The translations under genes and the position numbers were made by a program. This document shows, one piece after another, positions 44,355 through 52,978 of a stretch of DNA of 64,000 nucleotides. Under the pieces are notes generated by a model. The model was not told where the DNA came from. It searched no databases and was given only the letters and a program-made list of their open reading frames with translations. Each line of letters begins with the position of its first letter. Positions within the stretch are counted from its first letter, which is position 1. Source of the stretch: Neorickettsia findlayensis (GTDB lineage Bacteria > Pseudomonadota > Alphaproteobacteria > Rickettsiales > Anaplasmataceae); contig NZ_CP047224.1 of the NCBI RefSeq assembly GCF_009856525.1, forward strand, positions 372,001 through 436,000, given 5' to 3'.

Positions 44355-46825
44355 GTGTAATTTGCTTTTGTTCCCTTTAGAGTCTCGAATATTGTTTTAT
44401 TATCAAAGAAGATTCTTGGTTTCCACAGACTACCTTCAAGATTAATGTCAACCGCAATTGGACTGTCGTTAAGATTAAAGAAAACACGTGCAATAGACGA
44501 ATTTTTCATATCAACAAGACTGAAATGTGAAGAAAAAACGCCACTAGTCGCCTTAGTCATAAAACTAAGTGATGTACCTATAATGCCGTTAGTAATGTTT
44601 CCTGAACCGTCAACTTGAAATAGAGGAGTGCTCTTTTCAAAGAAACTGACTCTGATAACCTCATCTAGTTCTTTTATTGAATTTACTTCAACTAGCTTTA
44701 GTGGAAGTCCATCTATATCGCCTCCCTCTAGTAAAATATTAGGAGAGTTAAAAGTGATTTTGCCATTCAGATTTTTGACTATTTGAGCAATACTGAAACC
44801 CTTAGAGGAAAGATTACCCTGGACGCTTGCTTTGCCAGAAATATAATCAATTTTAAAATATTTTTTAAAAAGTTTTCCGAGATCTAGGTTAACGGCTGCT
44901 ACTGATGCAATGATACCATTTTGTCCTTGGGCAAAAGTGAGATTTGCAACCATTTCAAAAAGTAAATCTTCTCTTTTGACAGAGAACTTAGTTAGTTTAA
45001 GTATTCTATTTTCTGTTTCTGCTGAAATCGCAAGATTCAAATGGGGCTCTTTGTTATTTGCATCAAAAATATTGTTACAAATAACATTGAATTTTCCACT
45101 GAGATTATTAGGAATATAAGGGAAAACATCCTCGTTCCATTGTATTTTGAAATCTTTGTTGTTTTCTTTGAAAACGTTAAACAGGCTCGGGAACTCAATG
45201 ATGCTTTTATCAAATCTATTTCCATCAAGATCTATTTCTAGAATATTTGAATCTTGAATAAATCTTATCCTTCCTGTGAAGCTCATTCTATCTGAATCTA
45301 CAGATATATACGAAGCGTTATTCCTCTGTTTTATGTGGTGAACAAAATCAATATGGGAGATTTCATTCTTCCCAACTTTTGTATTTTCTAACTCGAACCT
45401 GACTGCCGCGTCCAATTCAGTAAAGCGATCCACAAGTGAATGAACATTGTCTTTGGTAAGGGTTTTTAATTCCAACGAGCTGGCTTTGAAATCAGTCCTT
45501 ATTTTCTTTAAGAGTCGATTGTATTGAATTGTTCCATCAATTGCTATTTCATCTGTGAGAAATCTACCACTATTAATCAGGAACATATCTGGTCCAAAAA
45601 CAAAATTAACTGAAAAGTTGAACCGCTTCCCTATTAAATTTGTAATATCTATATACTTCGCCGATAGTGGTGTAATAGTGATCCATTCGGGAACCGTGCC
45701 AACACAATTTGCCTCTGCACGTAGAATAGGATGTCCTCTCAAATTTCTTTCAACAATACCTTTTGCAGTGAATGTTCCATTTTTTGATTGAGCAGAGAAA
45801 TTATCAATATAAGAGAACTTACCTTGATCAAGGAAATCAAACTGGACTTTTGCGGTTTTGTCTCCTCTGAGTTTAATTTTGTGCGCAATAAATTTGAACT
45901 CTTCTCTTCCAAGAAGCCCTCTTTGGATATTTAGAAGTGCTAAAAAGGTCCCTTCGAGGGAACCATTTGTTACACGGCTCAGGTCAATATAGCTACTATT
46001 TATATCAACTTTATTTTTTTCGTGATCTTTGAAAATATTGACTACCGACTTCACTAAGTCCGAGTCAATAGTTACCGAATAGCTATTTTTGATCTGGTCA
46101 TAATGAGTACCAATGATAAAGTAACTATCTTCTCTTGGTTGGTAAGCAATATCTGTGAATGTAGAGAAAAGTCTAAGGAGATCTTTCCCACTACCCGAAA
46201 TATGCTTTTCTTTTTCTGAAAGAAATATTTTTAATTTCTCTTTCTTACTTGAGAGTTTTACAAGCGATTGGTTTTTCCTTTTGTCTAAGCGTATGAGAAT
46301 GTCGTAAGGCACTTTATCAGTTCTACCAACTTCACCAGAAAAGAAAAATTCTTTCTCTGAAGCAGAGAACATCCCGTTTTTTATGTAAGTGTTAATTGCA
46401 TAATCAGGAACAATGAGCTCTGTATTTTGAAAATGTAAATTGTGAAATTTCAGTACAGGAAATTCATTTGCATTGCTCAGTACGACTTTCCCATTTTTAA
46501 GTACAATTTTTGAAATCCGAGGTTTGCTGAAAATGAGCGAGCTGAGTTCGAGGTCTATATCAAGTTCTTCGAATACATATCGCGACCCAGAGGTATGATG
46601 AAAAAAATTTAAAGATGTGATTTTCAGCCCTGGATTTAAAAAACTAATTGATATATCGCCATGAACCTCAATATTGCCACCAAATAGATGGCTGATTTCA
46701 TCAAGATATCCTCTCTTATCAGCATTAAGTTTTATAATAAATCCACCAAGAAAGCATAAAATTGTCATTAAAATAAAAAAAACGACAATCTTAGGAAAGC
46801 GGTAAGAAACCATACTTGGAACCAA
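44351..46825 (-). CDS. AsmA-family envelope protein
   Basis: An 824-residue protein with one N-terminal membrane anchor (VVFFILMTILCFLGGFIIKL, residues 12-31) and a very long beta-rich periplasmic region. The start of the domain, GNIEVHGDISISFLNPGLKITSLNF, and the C-terminal repeat-like FSIAQIVKNLNGKITFNSPNILLEGGDIDGL fit the AsmA/TamB-like superfamily, some members of which shuttle phospholipid between membranes. Coupled to lnt by a 4-base overlap. The exact role in an LPS-free envelope is unknown. Confidence 0.8.
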   Translation of the reverse strand: MVPSMVSYRFPKIVVFFILMTILCFLGGFIIKLNADKRGYLDEISHLFGGNIEVHGDISISFLNPGLKITSLNFFHHTSGSRYVFEELDIDLELSSLIFSKPRISKIVLKNGKVVLSNANEFPVLKFHNLHFQNTELIVPDYAINTYIKNGMFSASEKEFFFSGEVGRTDKVPYDILIRLDKRKNQSLVKLSSKKEKLKIFLSEKEKHISGSGKDLLRLFSTFTDIAYQPREDSYFIIGTHYDQIKNSYSVTIDSDLVKSVVNIFKDHEKNKVDINSSYIDLSRVTNGSLEGTFLALLNIQRGLLGREEFKFIAHKIKLRGDKTAKVQFDFLDQGKFSYIDNFSAQSKNGTFTAKGIVERNLRGHPILRAEANCVGTVPEWITITPLSAKYIDITNLIGKRFNFSVNFVFGPDMFLINSGRFLTDEIAIDGTIQYNRLLKKIRTDFKASSLELKTLTKDNVHSLVDRFTELDAAVRFELENTKVGKNEISHIDFVHHIKQRNNASYISVDSDRMSFTGRIRFIQDSNILEIDLDGNRFDKSIIEFPSLFNVFKENNKDFKIQWNEDVFPYIPNNLSGKFNVICNNIFDANNKEPHLNLAISAETENRILKLTKFSVKREDLLFEMVANLTFAQGQNGIIASVAAVNLDLGKLFKKYFKIDYISGKASVQGNLSSKGFSIAQIVKNLNGKITFNSPNILLEGGDIDGLPLKLVEVNSIKELDEVIRVSFFEKSTPLFQVDGSGNITNGIIGTSLSFMTKATSGVFSSHFSLVDMKNSSIARVFFNLNDSPIAVDINLEGSLWKPRIFFDNKTIFETLKGTKANYT

Positions 46826-46952
46826 GGATAAAACTAAAGAATATTCACAGAAAAACGCTGTTTCAGGATTAAAGTTAGCAAATAAAATACTAAAAATCGT
46901 TGTTCTGCAAAGAGATAGATGATAGCTTTGTTGCTGTAATTCCGCTAATTAC

Positions 46953-48071
46953 ATGAGTTCCCCCAAAACACACGGCCGTATTGTATATTACATGGAAGCA
47001 GCAGTAAATGCCTCACGTTTTGGACAAGGTCTTACTGCGGATAATCCATCTGTTGGATGCATTATTGTGAAGGATGACGAGGTAGTTGGAAAAGGCGTCA
47101 CTGGGATGAATGGCTCCCCTCATGCGGAAGCAGTTGCTCTCAAAGTCGCGGGTATAAGGGCAAAGGGTGCCGACTTATACACAACACTTGAGCCATGCGT
47201 ACATTACGGGAGAACGCCACCTTGCACGGATCTAATTATTGAATCCGGTATAAAAAATGTCTTTATTGGAGCTAGGGATCCAGACATTAGAGTTAATGGT
47301 AAAGGTATACAAAAGCTTCGGGAAAGTGGAATTGTTGTTACTACCGGAATTTTAAAAAGGGAGTGCTGTCTTAGCAATATAGGATATTTTTACCGTCAAG
47401 TTTTTGGTAGACCATTTGTTACTCTTAAGACTGCAACTACCCTTGATGGAAAAATTGCTTGTTCTAATGGAAAAAGTACTTGGATTACAAGTCCTGCTAC
47501 GAGGAAAATATCTCACATGCTAAGATGTATCTCTTCCTCTATTATGATTGGCTATTCGACTCTTAAACATGATGATCCGCAGCTTAGCTGCAGACTACCG
47601 GGCGTGAAAAAAGAGTCGATTAAAGTTGTACTTGATACTCGAGGTGAGATTTCTTCTCCTAATTTTAAAATCTTCAATGACGGTATTGTGTGGTCATTCG
47701 GTAAAAAAAATACATTCAAACATAAAAATTTCTTTAATTTTGAAGCTAATCTAAACGGCGAAATATTGGATCTGGAAGACGTGTTGCAGCAACTCGGAAC
47801 GATGGGTATTAATAGTGTGCTCGTAGAGTGTGGAAGTAAACTATTTTCATCGTTTGTAACTGAAAATTTATACGATCAGATCATCTGGTTCAGAGCCAAT
47901 AAAGTTGCCGGTGATGATGCACTGGGTTGTTGCAGTAGTTTGAACTTCGATCATCCTTTGAAGTTTATTAAATTAAGAAAAACCAACGAAATAAAAATTC
48001 GTGGCGAATCGTTGGAGTTTTTTGCCAACGATAATTCTAAAAGATTCAATACTCTTTTGGGAATTCTGTAA
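46953..48071 (+). CDS. ribD: Bifunctional riboflavin deaminase/reductase
   Basis: RibD performs deamination and then reduction in riboflavin synthesis. The N-terminal zinc deaminase has SPHAEAVALKVAG and LYTTLEPCVHYGRTPPCTDLII (His, two Cys, catalytic Glu). The C-terminal reductase domain starts at PFVTLKTATTLDGKIACSNGKSTWITSP and runs to about 340. Length 372 is normal. It is divergent from asmA with about 127 bases between the starts. Other rib genes are not in the window. Confidence 0.93.
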   Translation: MSSPKTHGRIVYYMEAAVNASRFGQGLTADNPSVGCIIVKDDEVVGKGVTGMNGSPHAEAVALKVAGIRAKGADLYTTLEPCVHYGRTPPCTDLIIESGIKNVFIGARDPDIRVNGKGIQKLRESGIVVTTGILKRECCLSNIGYFYRQVFGRPFVTLKTATTLDGKIACSNGKSTWITSPATRKISHMLRCISSSIMIGYSTLKHDDPQLSCRLPGVKKESIKVVLDTRGEISSPNFKIFNDGIVWSFGKKNTFKHKNFFNFEANLNGEILDLEDVLQQLGTMGINSVLVECGSKLFSSFVTENLYDQIIWFRANKVAGDDALGCCSSLNFDHPLKFIKLRKTNEIKIRGESLEFFANDNSKRFNTLLGIL

Positions 48072-48090
48072 TTACTGTACTTTGAAAAAA

Positions 48091-50112
48091 TCATTTTATC
48101 TTTGAGTTGGAGTTTGTATCTATCTCAAGGGCAGGTGTGTTGTTTACGGCCAATTCCATGAAGGTTTTTTCCTCTATGATTGTAATGCCAAGTTCATTGG
48201 CTTTTGCTAGTTTCGAGCCTGCTTTTTCTCCAGCTACAACATAGTCGACCTGCTTGGAAATACTATTCACGATTATACCGCCAGCCTTTTTTACGATCTC
48301 TTTTGCTTCTTCCCTACTAATTGAGAGGAGTGTACCTGTAAAAACAAATTTTTTCCCGCTAAGTAGACCACCCATACTAACGCTGTGATCGCTTACAATA
48401 ACGTGATCAGACAAGCTTTTTATCATATCGCAGTTATCTGGATCACTGAAAAAATCCACTAAAGAGTCACATACACAACTTCCCATACCATCAAGATTCC
48501 TGATTTCATTTTTAGTTTGGGCGTCGTCTTTGAGCGTAGACATTTTATTAAACCAGTTGGCAAAACTTTTGAACTGCTGTGCAAGCGCATAAGCAGTCTT
48601 TTCACCTATATTTTTTATTCCAAGGCTAAAAATGAACTTTTCTAAACTTATTTTCCGAGAGTTCTCAATGTTTTTGAGAATATTCTCTACCGACTTTTCT
48701 CCCCAACCATCATATTTTTTTATTTCATCTCCGTGCTTATCTAAGCAAAAAATATCTGCCGGTTCTGAAATAAATTCCTTCTCGATAAAAAAAGCAATAT
48801 GTGATGTTCCTATACCATCTATATCGAATGCTTGTGCTGAGACAAGATGTTTTATTTGCTGTATTAGCTGTTCAGAACATTTTTTCCGATTATTGCAGCG
48901 AATCACCGCTTCGTTATTTTTTTTTATCAGTGTAGAAGAACAGGAGGGACATTTATCAGGAAAAGTAAACCTCTTCTGACTAGTTCTATACGATGTGTCT
49001 ACTTCAAGCACTTTTGGAATTACGTCTCCAGCTCTTTCTACTGTTACCAGATCTCCTTCGCGGATGTCTTTTCTTTTGAGTTCGTCTTCGTTATATAGGC
49101 TTGCCCTTGATATGACAACTCCGCCTATGGTAATCGGTTTTAAGTGAGCAACCGGTGTGATGATGCCAGTACGTCCAACACTGAGCTTGATTTTTTCGAG
49201 TATAGTCTTTCCTCGATGTGAGGGAAATTTATGTGCTATGGCCCATCTAGGTGCATCTGATAGCGTGCCCAACCTTGTGTGTAACTTGAGACTGTTTACC
49301 TTATAGACTAGCCCATCTATATCGTAGTTGATTTGTGAGCGTCTACGATAAACTGAATTGTAAAAACCCATAATTTCTGGAACTTTTAATGAAGATAGTC
49401 TTAATGGATTTGTCATAAAACCGCGCTCACTTAGAAAGTGCAACACATCTTCTTGACGTTTTATTCCATCGATTTTGCTGGCGCTATAAGCGAAGTATTG
49501 CAGATTGCGTTCCTTGGTTATTTCAGGATTAAGTTGCCTAAGTGATCCCGCAGCAGCATTGCGCGGATTTGAAAAACCTTCAAGCGTTCGAAAGGCGTCA
49601 TGGTCAAGAAAAACTTCTCCGCGTACTTCCAAAAGATCTGGTACATCTTCAATTTCTATGGGAAAACCATTGATGACTTTCATGTTATCAAGAATATTTT
49701 CTCCTACTTTCCCATCTCCTCTTGTTGCACAAGAGTAAAGTTTTCCCTTGACATAACGTGCAGAAAATGAAACGCCATCTATTTTAGGCTCACATAAAAA
49801 TTCAAGGTCATCTTTGAGATTCAGGAATCTCTTTGTTCTTTCTATATATTCTATTAACTCTTCTTCTGAGAAGATGTTACGTAATGAAAGCATAGGAGAT
49901 AAGTGTTCGACTTTTTGGAATTTCTCAGAAGGTGGGTGACCAACAACTACTGGAAATCCAAGTCCCGGATTTGCATCTAAAAGCTTAAGATAACGGTCCT
50001 TAATTGAATCATACTCAGCATCCGTTATTTCCGGACTATCATCTTGATAGTACTTCCTGTTATGTTGCAGAAGCTTCTCGTAAAGCTCTTGAATTTCTTT
50101 TTCTACTTTCAT
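48091..50112 (-). CDS. ligA: NAD-dependent DNA ligase
   Basis: LigA seals nicks in replication and repair. Domain Ia (1-65), adenylation domain with catalytic Lys in LCEPKIDGVSFSARY, OB domain (HLKPITIGGVVISRASLYNEDE), zinc finger (CPSC...CNNRKKC, residues about 405-430), helix-hairpin-helix repeats, and a C-terminal BRCT domain (LSGKKFVFTGTL). Length 673 is full. It ends the rpmE-carA-folB-ligA series; folB stops 14 bases before its start. Confidence 0.95.
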   Translation of the reverse strand: MKVEKEIQELYEKLLQHNRKYYQDDSPEITDAEYDSIKDRYLKLLDANPGLGFPVVVGHPPSEKFQKVEHLSPMLSLRNIFSEEELIEYIERTKRFLNLKDDLEFLCEPKIDGVSFSARYVKGKLYSCATRGDGKVGENILDNMKVINGFPIEIEDVPDLLEVRGEVFLDHDAFRTLEGFSNPRNAAAGSLRQLNPEITKERNLQYFAYSASKIDGIKRQEDVLHFLSERGFMTNPLRLSSLKVPEIMGFYNSVYRRRSQINYDIDGLVYKVNSLKLHTRLGTLSDAPRWAIAHKFPSHRGKTILEKIKLSVGRTGIITPVAHLKPITIGGVVISRASLYNEDELKRKDIREGDLVTVERAGDVIPKVLEVDTSYRTSQKRFTFPDKCPSCSSTLIKKNNEAVIRCNNRKKCSEQLIQQIKHLVSAQAFDIDGIGTSHIAFFIEKEFISEPADIFCLDKHGDEIKKYDGWGEKSVENILKNIENSRKISLEKFIFSLGIKNIGEKTAYALAQQFKSFANWFNKMSTLKDDAQTKNEIRNLDGMGSCVCDSLVDFFSDPDNCDMIKSLSDHVIVSDHSVSMGGLLSGKKFVFTGTLLSISREEAKEIVKKAGGIIVNSISKQVDYVVAGEKAGSKLAKANELGITIIEEKTFMELAVNNTPALEIDTNSNSKIK

Positions 50113-50126
50113 CGAATATGGTTCTT

Positions 50127-50453
50127 TTAAGAATCGCTTCCACTATCATATTCAACTTGCACGGATGCAGACTCAAGTACTTTGAAGAAAGACGGTTTCT
50201 TTACTTCAAGTGATAATTTAATAGGAGCAAAACAACTGATCAGTGTTGCAGCAAGTGTCTTTGCTAGGTCCTCAATATACTCGAAGTGCACATCAGTAAC
50301 GGACAACCTAAGGCGTTCAAGAACCATGCTATAATTAATCAACTCATCCGACTGAAGAACAACATCAAGTAAGACCGTTCTTTTCACAACCCTTTCCCAG
50401 GCTCGGATTCCTAATCCTGTGTGTAGAGCGACTCTATTGAGAATTAATTTCAT
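50127..50453 (-). CDS. folB: Dihydroneopterin aldolase
   Basis: FolB splits dihydroneopterin to the hydroxymethyl pterin used by FolK. MKLILNRVALHTGLGIRAWERVVKRTVLLDVVLQSD is the family N-terminus; the catalytic Glu lies in FEYIEDLAKTLA and the Lys in LEVKKPSFF. The start at 50453 gives 108 residues; the frame extends 11 codons upstream. Its first 20 bases overlap the end of carA. A C-terminal Ser/Asp tail is longer than usual. Confidence 0.85.
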   Translation of the reverse strand: MKLILNRVALHTGLGIRAWERVVKRTVLLDVVLQSDELINYSMVLERLRLSVTDVHFEYIEDLAKTLAATLISCFAPIKLSLEVKKPSFFKVLESASVQVEYDSGSDS

Positions 50454-51543
50454 CAAAAAATTTAGTAAAAATGTAGTGGGAGTCATGTGTCCCTGGTGAA
50501 CCTTCAGGATGATATTGAACAGAAAAGATTTTTCTGTTTTTTACCTTAATTCCCTCTACAGAACCGTCAAACAAAGATCTATGTGTAACAATAATATCTT
50601 TATTATTTAATGTGGACTCATCTAACACAAAACCGTGATTTTGACTAGTGATTTCTACTTTTTGTGTCTCGAGATTAATAACAGGATGGTTAGTTCCTCT
50701 ATGACCTACAAGCATCTTTTTTGTTTTACACCCAAATGCAAGAAGGAGTAATTGGTGTCCTAGACAGATGCCTAAGACTGGCAAATTAGATGCAAGAATT
50801 TTTGAAAAATCCTCGCGCAATTGTAAATATGTTGCAGATGGATCACCAGGACCATTCGATAGAACAACGCCAGAAAAGTTCCCTGGCTCCAGAGCAGACG
50901 AAAATCCTTTTTTTCCATCTACTACCACAACTGCGAAATACTTTTTGAGATTTCTGAGGATGCCATCCTTTATGCCAAAGTCAACCACACATACCTTTCT
51001 TCTCTCATCGCCAGCAGGGCAGGGTAAGAATCGTGCATTTCCACTTGCAGATGTAGCCAACTCATTTCCATTCATATCCCCAGCTTCTCTCAGAACCGAG
51101 AGAGCTTCATTCATCCCCATTTCATTAACGGGAAAAATAATACCGCTCTGGTTACCCTTTATGCGAATCAACCGAGTAATTGCACGCGTATCAACTCCGT
51201 ATATTGCTGTGATACCATTATTTTCTAGCCAGCCAGAAAAATCCTTTGTCCGTAAGTGATGCAAGAAATCCTGCGGCTTTTCTCGAAAAATCAGTCCCTT
51301 AGCAAGAACACGGGAAGACTCGTTGTCGTAAGAATTAACTGCAACATTCCCAACATGGGGAAAAGCAAAAAGGATAATCTGATCGGAGAAAGACGGATCT
51401 GTGATGACGTGCTGGTAGCCTGTCATCCCAGTAGTAAAACAGATTTCACCAACTGCAATGCCCCTTCTACCATATGAAAACCCAAAAAAACACTCGCCAC
51501 CGGCAAAAGCAAGACAGCTATCGTATGATAAATTCTTGTCCAT
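50434..51543 (-). CDS. carA: Carbamoyl-phosphate synthase small chain
   Basis: The glutaminase subunit that supplies ammonia for carbamoyl phosphate. Class I amidotransferase motifs: LSNGPGDPSATYLQ, LPVLGICLGHQLLLLAFG (catalytic Cys) and VQYHPEGSPGTHDSHYIF (His-Glu). The N-terminal domain starts with FAGGECFFGFSYGRRGIAVGEICFTTGMTGYQ. The start at 51543 gives 369 residues. It feeds pyrB at 57.7 kb. carB is not here. Confidence 0.94.
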   Translation of the reverse strand: MDKNLSYDSCLAFAGGECFFGFSYGRRGIAVGEICFTTGMTGYQHVITDPSFSDQIILFAFPHVGNVAVNSYDNESSRVLAKGLIFREKPQDFLHHLRTKDFSGWLENNGITAIYGVDTRAITRLIRIKGNQSGIIFPVNEMGMNEALSVLREAGDMNGNELATSASGNARFLPCPAGDERRKVCVVDFGIKDGILRNLKKYFAVVVVDGKKGFSSALEPGNFSGVVLSNGPGDPSATYLQLREDFSKILASNLPVLGICLGHQLLLLAFGCKTKKMLVGHRGTNHPVINLETQKVEITSQNHGFVLDESTLNNKDIIVTHRSLFDGSVEGIKVKNRKIFSVQYHPEGSPGTHDSHYIFTKFFDEINSQ

Positions 51544-51554
51544 CCTCAAGCAAA

Positions 51555-51785
51555 TCACATGAAGTCTTCCCCAAACTTCTCCTTGAATTTATTGACTTTA
51601 CTAGTGGACCTGATGCTCGTAGAAGCAGACTTTGTCCAAGCCGGGTGAGTTTCAGGAGGCCAATCGCCGGCATTGTGAGTAACAACCTCACCCTTTTTAC
51701 CCATAGTCGACTTTACTTTGAGTTTCATTCCATTAGTAAACTCAAGGATGACATCATATGTTTCTGGATGGATATTTTTTTTCAT
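51555..51785 (-). CDS. rpmE: Large-subunit ribosomal protein L31
   Basis: A 76-residue protein: MKKNIHPETYDVILEFTNGM, then GDWPPETHPAWTK and NKFKEKFG, which is the L31 core. The four-Cys zinc-binding set of one L31 class is absent, so this is the Cys-minus class. It lies 11 bases upstream of the carA start used here and may lead the operon. Confidence 0.9.
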   Translation of the reverse strand: MKKNIHPETYDVILEFTNGMKLKVKSTMGKKGEVVTHNAGDWPPETHPAWTKSASTSIRSTSKVNKFKEKFGEDFM

Positions 51786-51822
51786 GAGCTAAAAGTGTTT
51801 GGATGACCAACGGAGTAATATT

Positions 51823-51993
51823 CTAACCGAGTAAAGAAGTTTCAGCAATAAAACTGGGCCACTCCAAAAAATCAAAACCCAAAAAACTATAAATTTGAGT
51901 ATGGCACTCGCCGCCGTCGTGAGTAATCTCGGCTAGTTCTTTGTGAATCGATTCTACCACATGCTCGGTTCCATCTGAGCACCGAAAGACCAT
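51823..51993 (-). pseudogene. Small decayed frame, copy A of a tandem pair
   Basis: A 56-codon frame from ATG 51993, ending ...LEWPSFIAETSLLG. Its upstream continuation (to about 52035) stays open without a start. Its end is similar, at DNA and protein level, to copy B at 52172-52291 (DG-x-EC then a Gly/Phe/Leu-rich end). No family recognised; likely the relic of a duplicated small gene. Confidence 0.35.
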
Positions 51994-52096
51994 ACGACAC
52001 ACGTTAGCAGGTCCGATCGCTCCTTCGATATCCTTTCATATAGCGCCCTATAAACTACTCTTCTTAAAGATCAAGTATACGAGGACAAGAACCTTC

Positions 52097-52141
52097 TGGT
52101 ATATGGTATATCTTACTATCAATATTGCGTTTCATATACCA
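52097..52141. repeat. 9-bp inverted repeat in the trcR-rpmE spacer
   Basis: TGGTATATG (52097-52105) and CATATACCA (52133-52141) pair perfectly across a 27-base loop. AT-rich, no T run after it. Weak evidence for an operator. Confidence 0.25.
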
Positions 52142-52171
52142 AAATCAGTAAGATCGACAATGATAAATATT

Positions 52172-52291
52172 TTAACCGAATAAAGAGGCCAAAACAACTG
52201 AACCCGCCTGCCCAAAAATCAAATGGGCAAACGGCACACACTCGCGACCATCTTTAAGGAAGCTCTCTAAAGACAAACCATAATCGCGCAA
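52172..52291 (-). pseudogene. Small decayed frame, copy B of a tandem pair
   Basis: About 40 codons from TTG 52291, ending ...ECVPFAHLIFGQAGSVVLASLFG. The DNA at 52166-52186 matches 51817-51837 at 19 of 21 positions, placing the copies 349 bases apart. It has no ATG and no family. Confidence 0.3.
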
Positions 52292-52319
52292 TGAGAAAAA
52301 AGCAGCTTAAGTATTCACA

Positions 52320-52886
52320 TTATATTGAATCTTGCATACTTTCTTCGATCTCACGAAGGCGCTGCTCACTTTGCTCTGAAATCTTTACTTTAAGCAAGGC
52401 TTCATCTAAGTCCTCCTGCGAGTAGAGATTGAACAAAATTGGATCACGAGGTTTTAAATTTTCATAATTCCAATAAGTCCTATCTCTGATAGATTTTACA
52501 ATTTTCGCAGTAGTCCCTATAAGGGAGACTATTTGCGCATCACTTAACTCAGGATACTTGTTGATAAGCCACAGAGCAGCATCTGACTTAACCCTGCGTT
52601 TGACAACTGGGGTATACGCCCTGCCTTTTCTCTTACGTTTATCGACAATAGACTTAATAGACAACTTCCTATTTGGATCGTTTTCACAAGCCTCTATATC
52701 AGCCTGTTCCACCTCTCCTGTGATACGAGGATCACACCCTATTAGACCATGTGCAACAGTACCATCCGCGATACCTTCCACTTCTAAAACATGCAAACCA
52801 CAAGCTTGTGCAATTTGTTCAAAAGTCAGAGCTGTCTTATCCACCAACCAAACAGCGACTGCTTTGCGCATTAAAGGCGAAGCCAT
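52320..52886 (-). CDS. trcR: Cell-cycle transcriptional regulator TrcR (DUF1013)
   Basis: A 188-residue alphaproteobacterial DNA-binding protein. MASPLMRKAVAVWLVDKTALTFEQIAQACGLHVLEVEGIADG is a helix-turn-helix, repeated in a second half at SDAALWLINKYPELSDAQIVSLIGTTAKIVKSIRDRTYWN, followed by NLKPRDPILFNLYSQ. Both helical segments are well conserved. In free-living relatives it acts in the CtrA-linked cell-cycle network. leuS is upstream on the same strand, about 90 bases away. Confidence 0.85.
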   Translation of the reverse strand: MASPLMRKAVAVWLVDKTALTFEQIAQACGLHVLEVEGIADGTVAHGLIGCDPRITGEVEQADIEACENDPNRKLSIKSIVDKRKRKGRAYTPVVKRRVKSDAALWLINKYPELSDAQIVSLIGTTAKIVKSIRDRTYWNYENLKPRDPILFNLYSQEDLDEALLKVKISEQSEQRLREIEESMQDSI

Positions 52887-52978
52887 AATCAGTAAACCAC
52901 CATAGTGAAACTCAACTGTAATTCTGCACAGCAGAATATACTATAAAGCATCTTAAATTTAACGTTCTAAACATTTGG

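Noticed and set aside
50768-51259. 163-codon plus-strand frame inside carA
   Set aside because: Antisense shadow of a clear carA.
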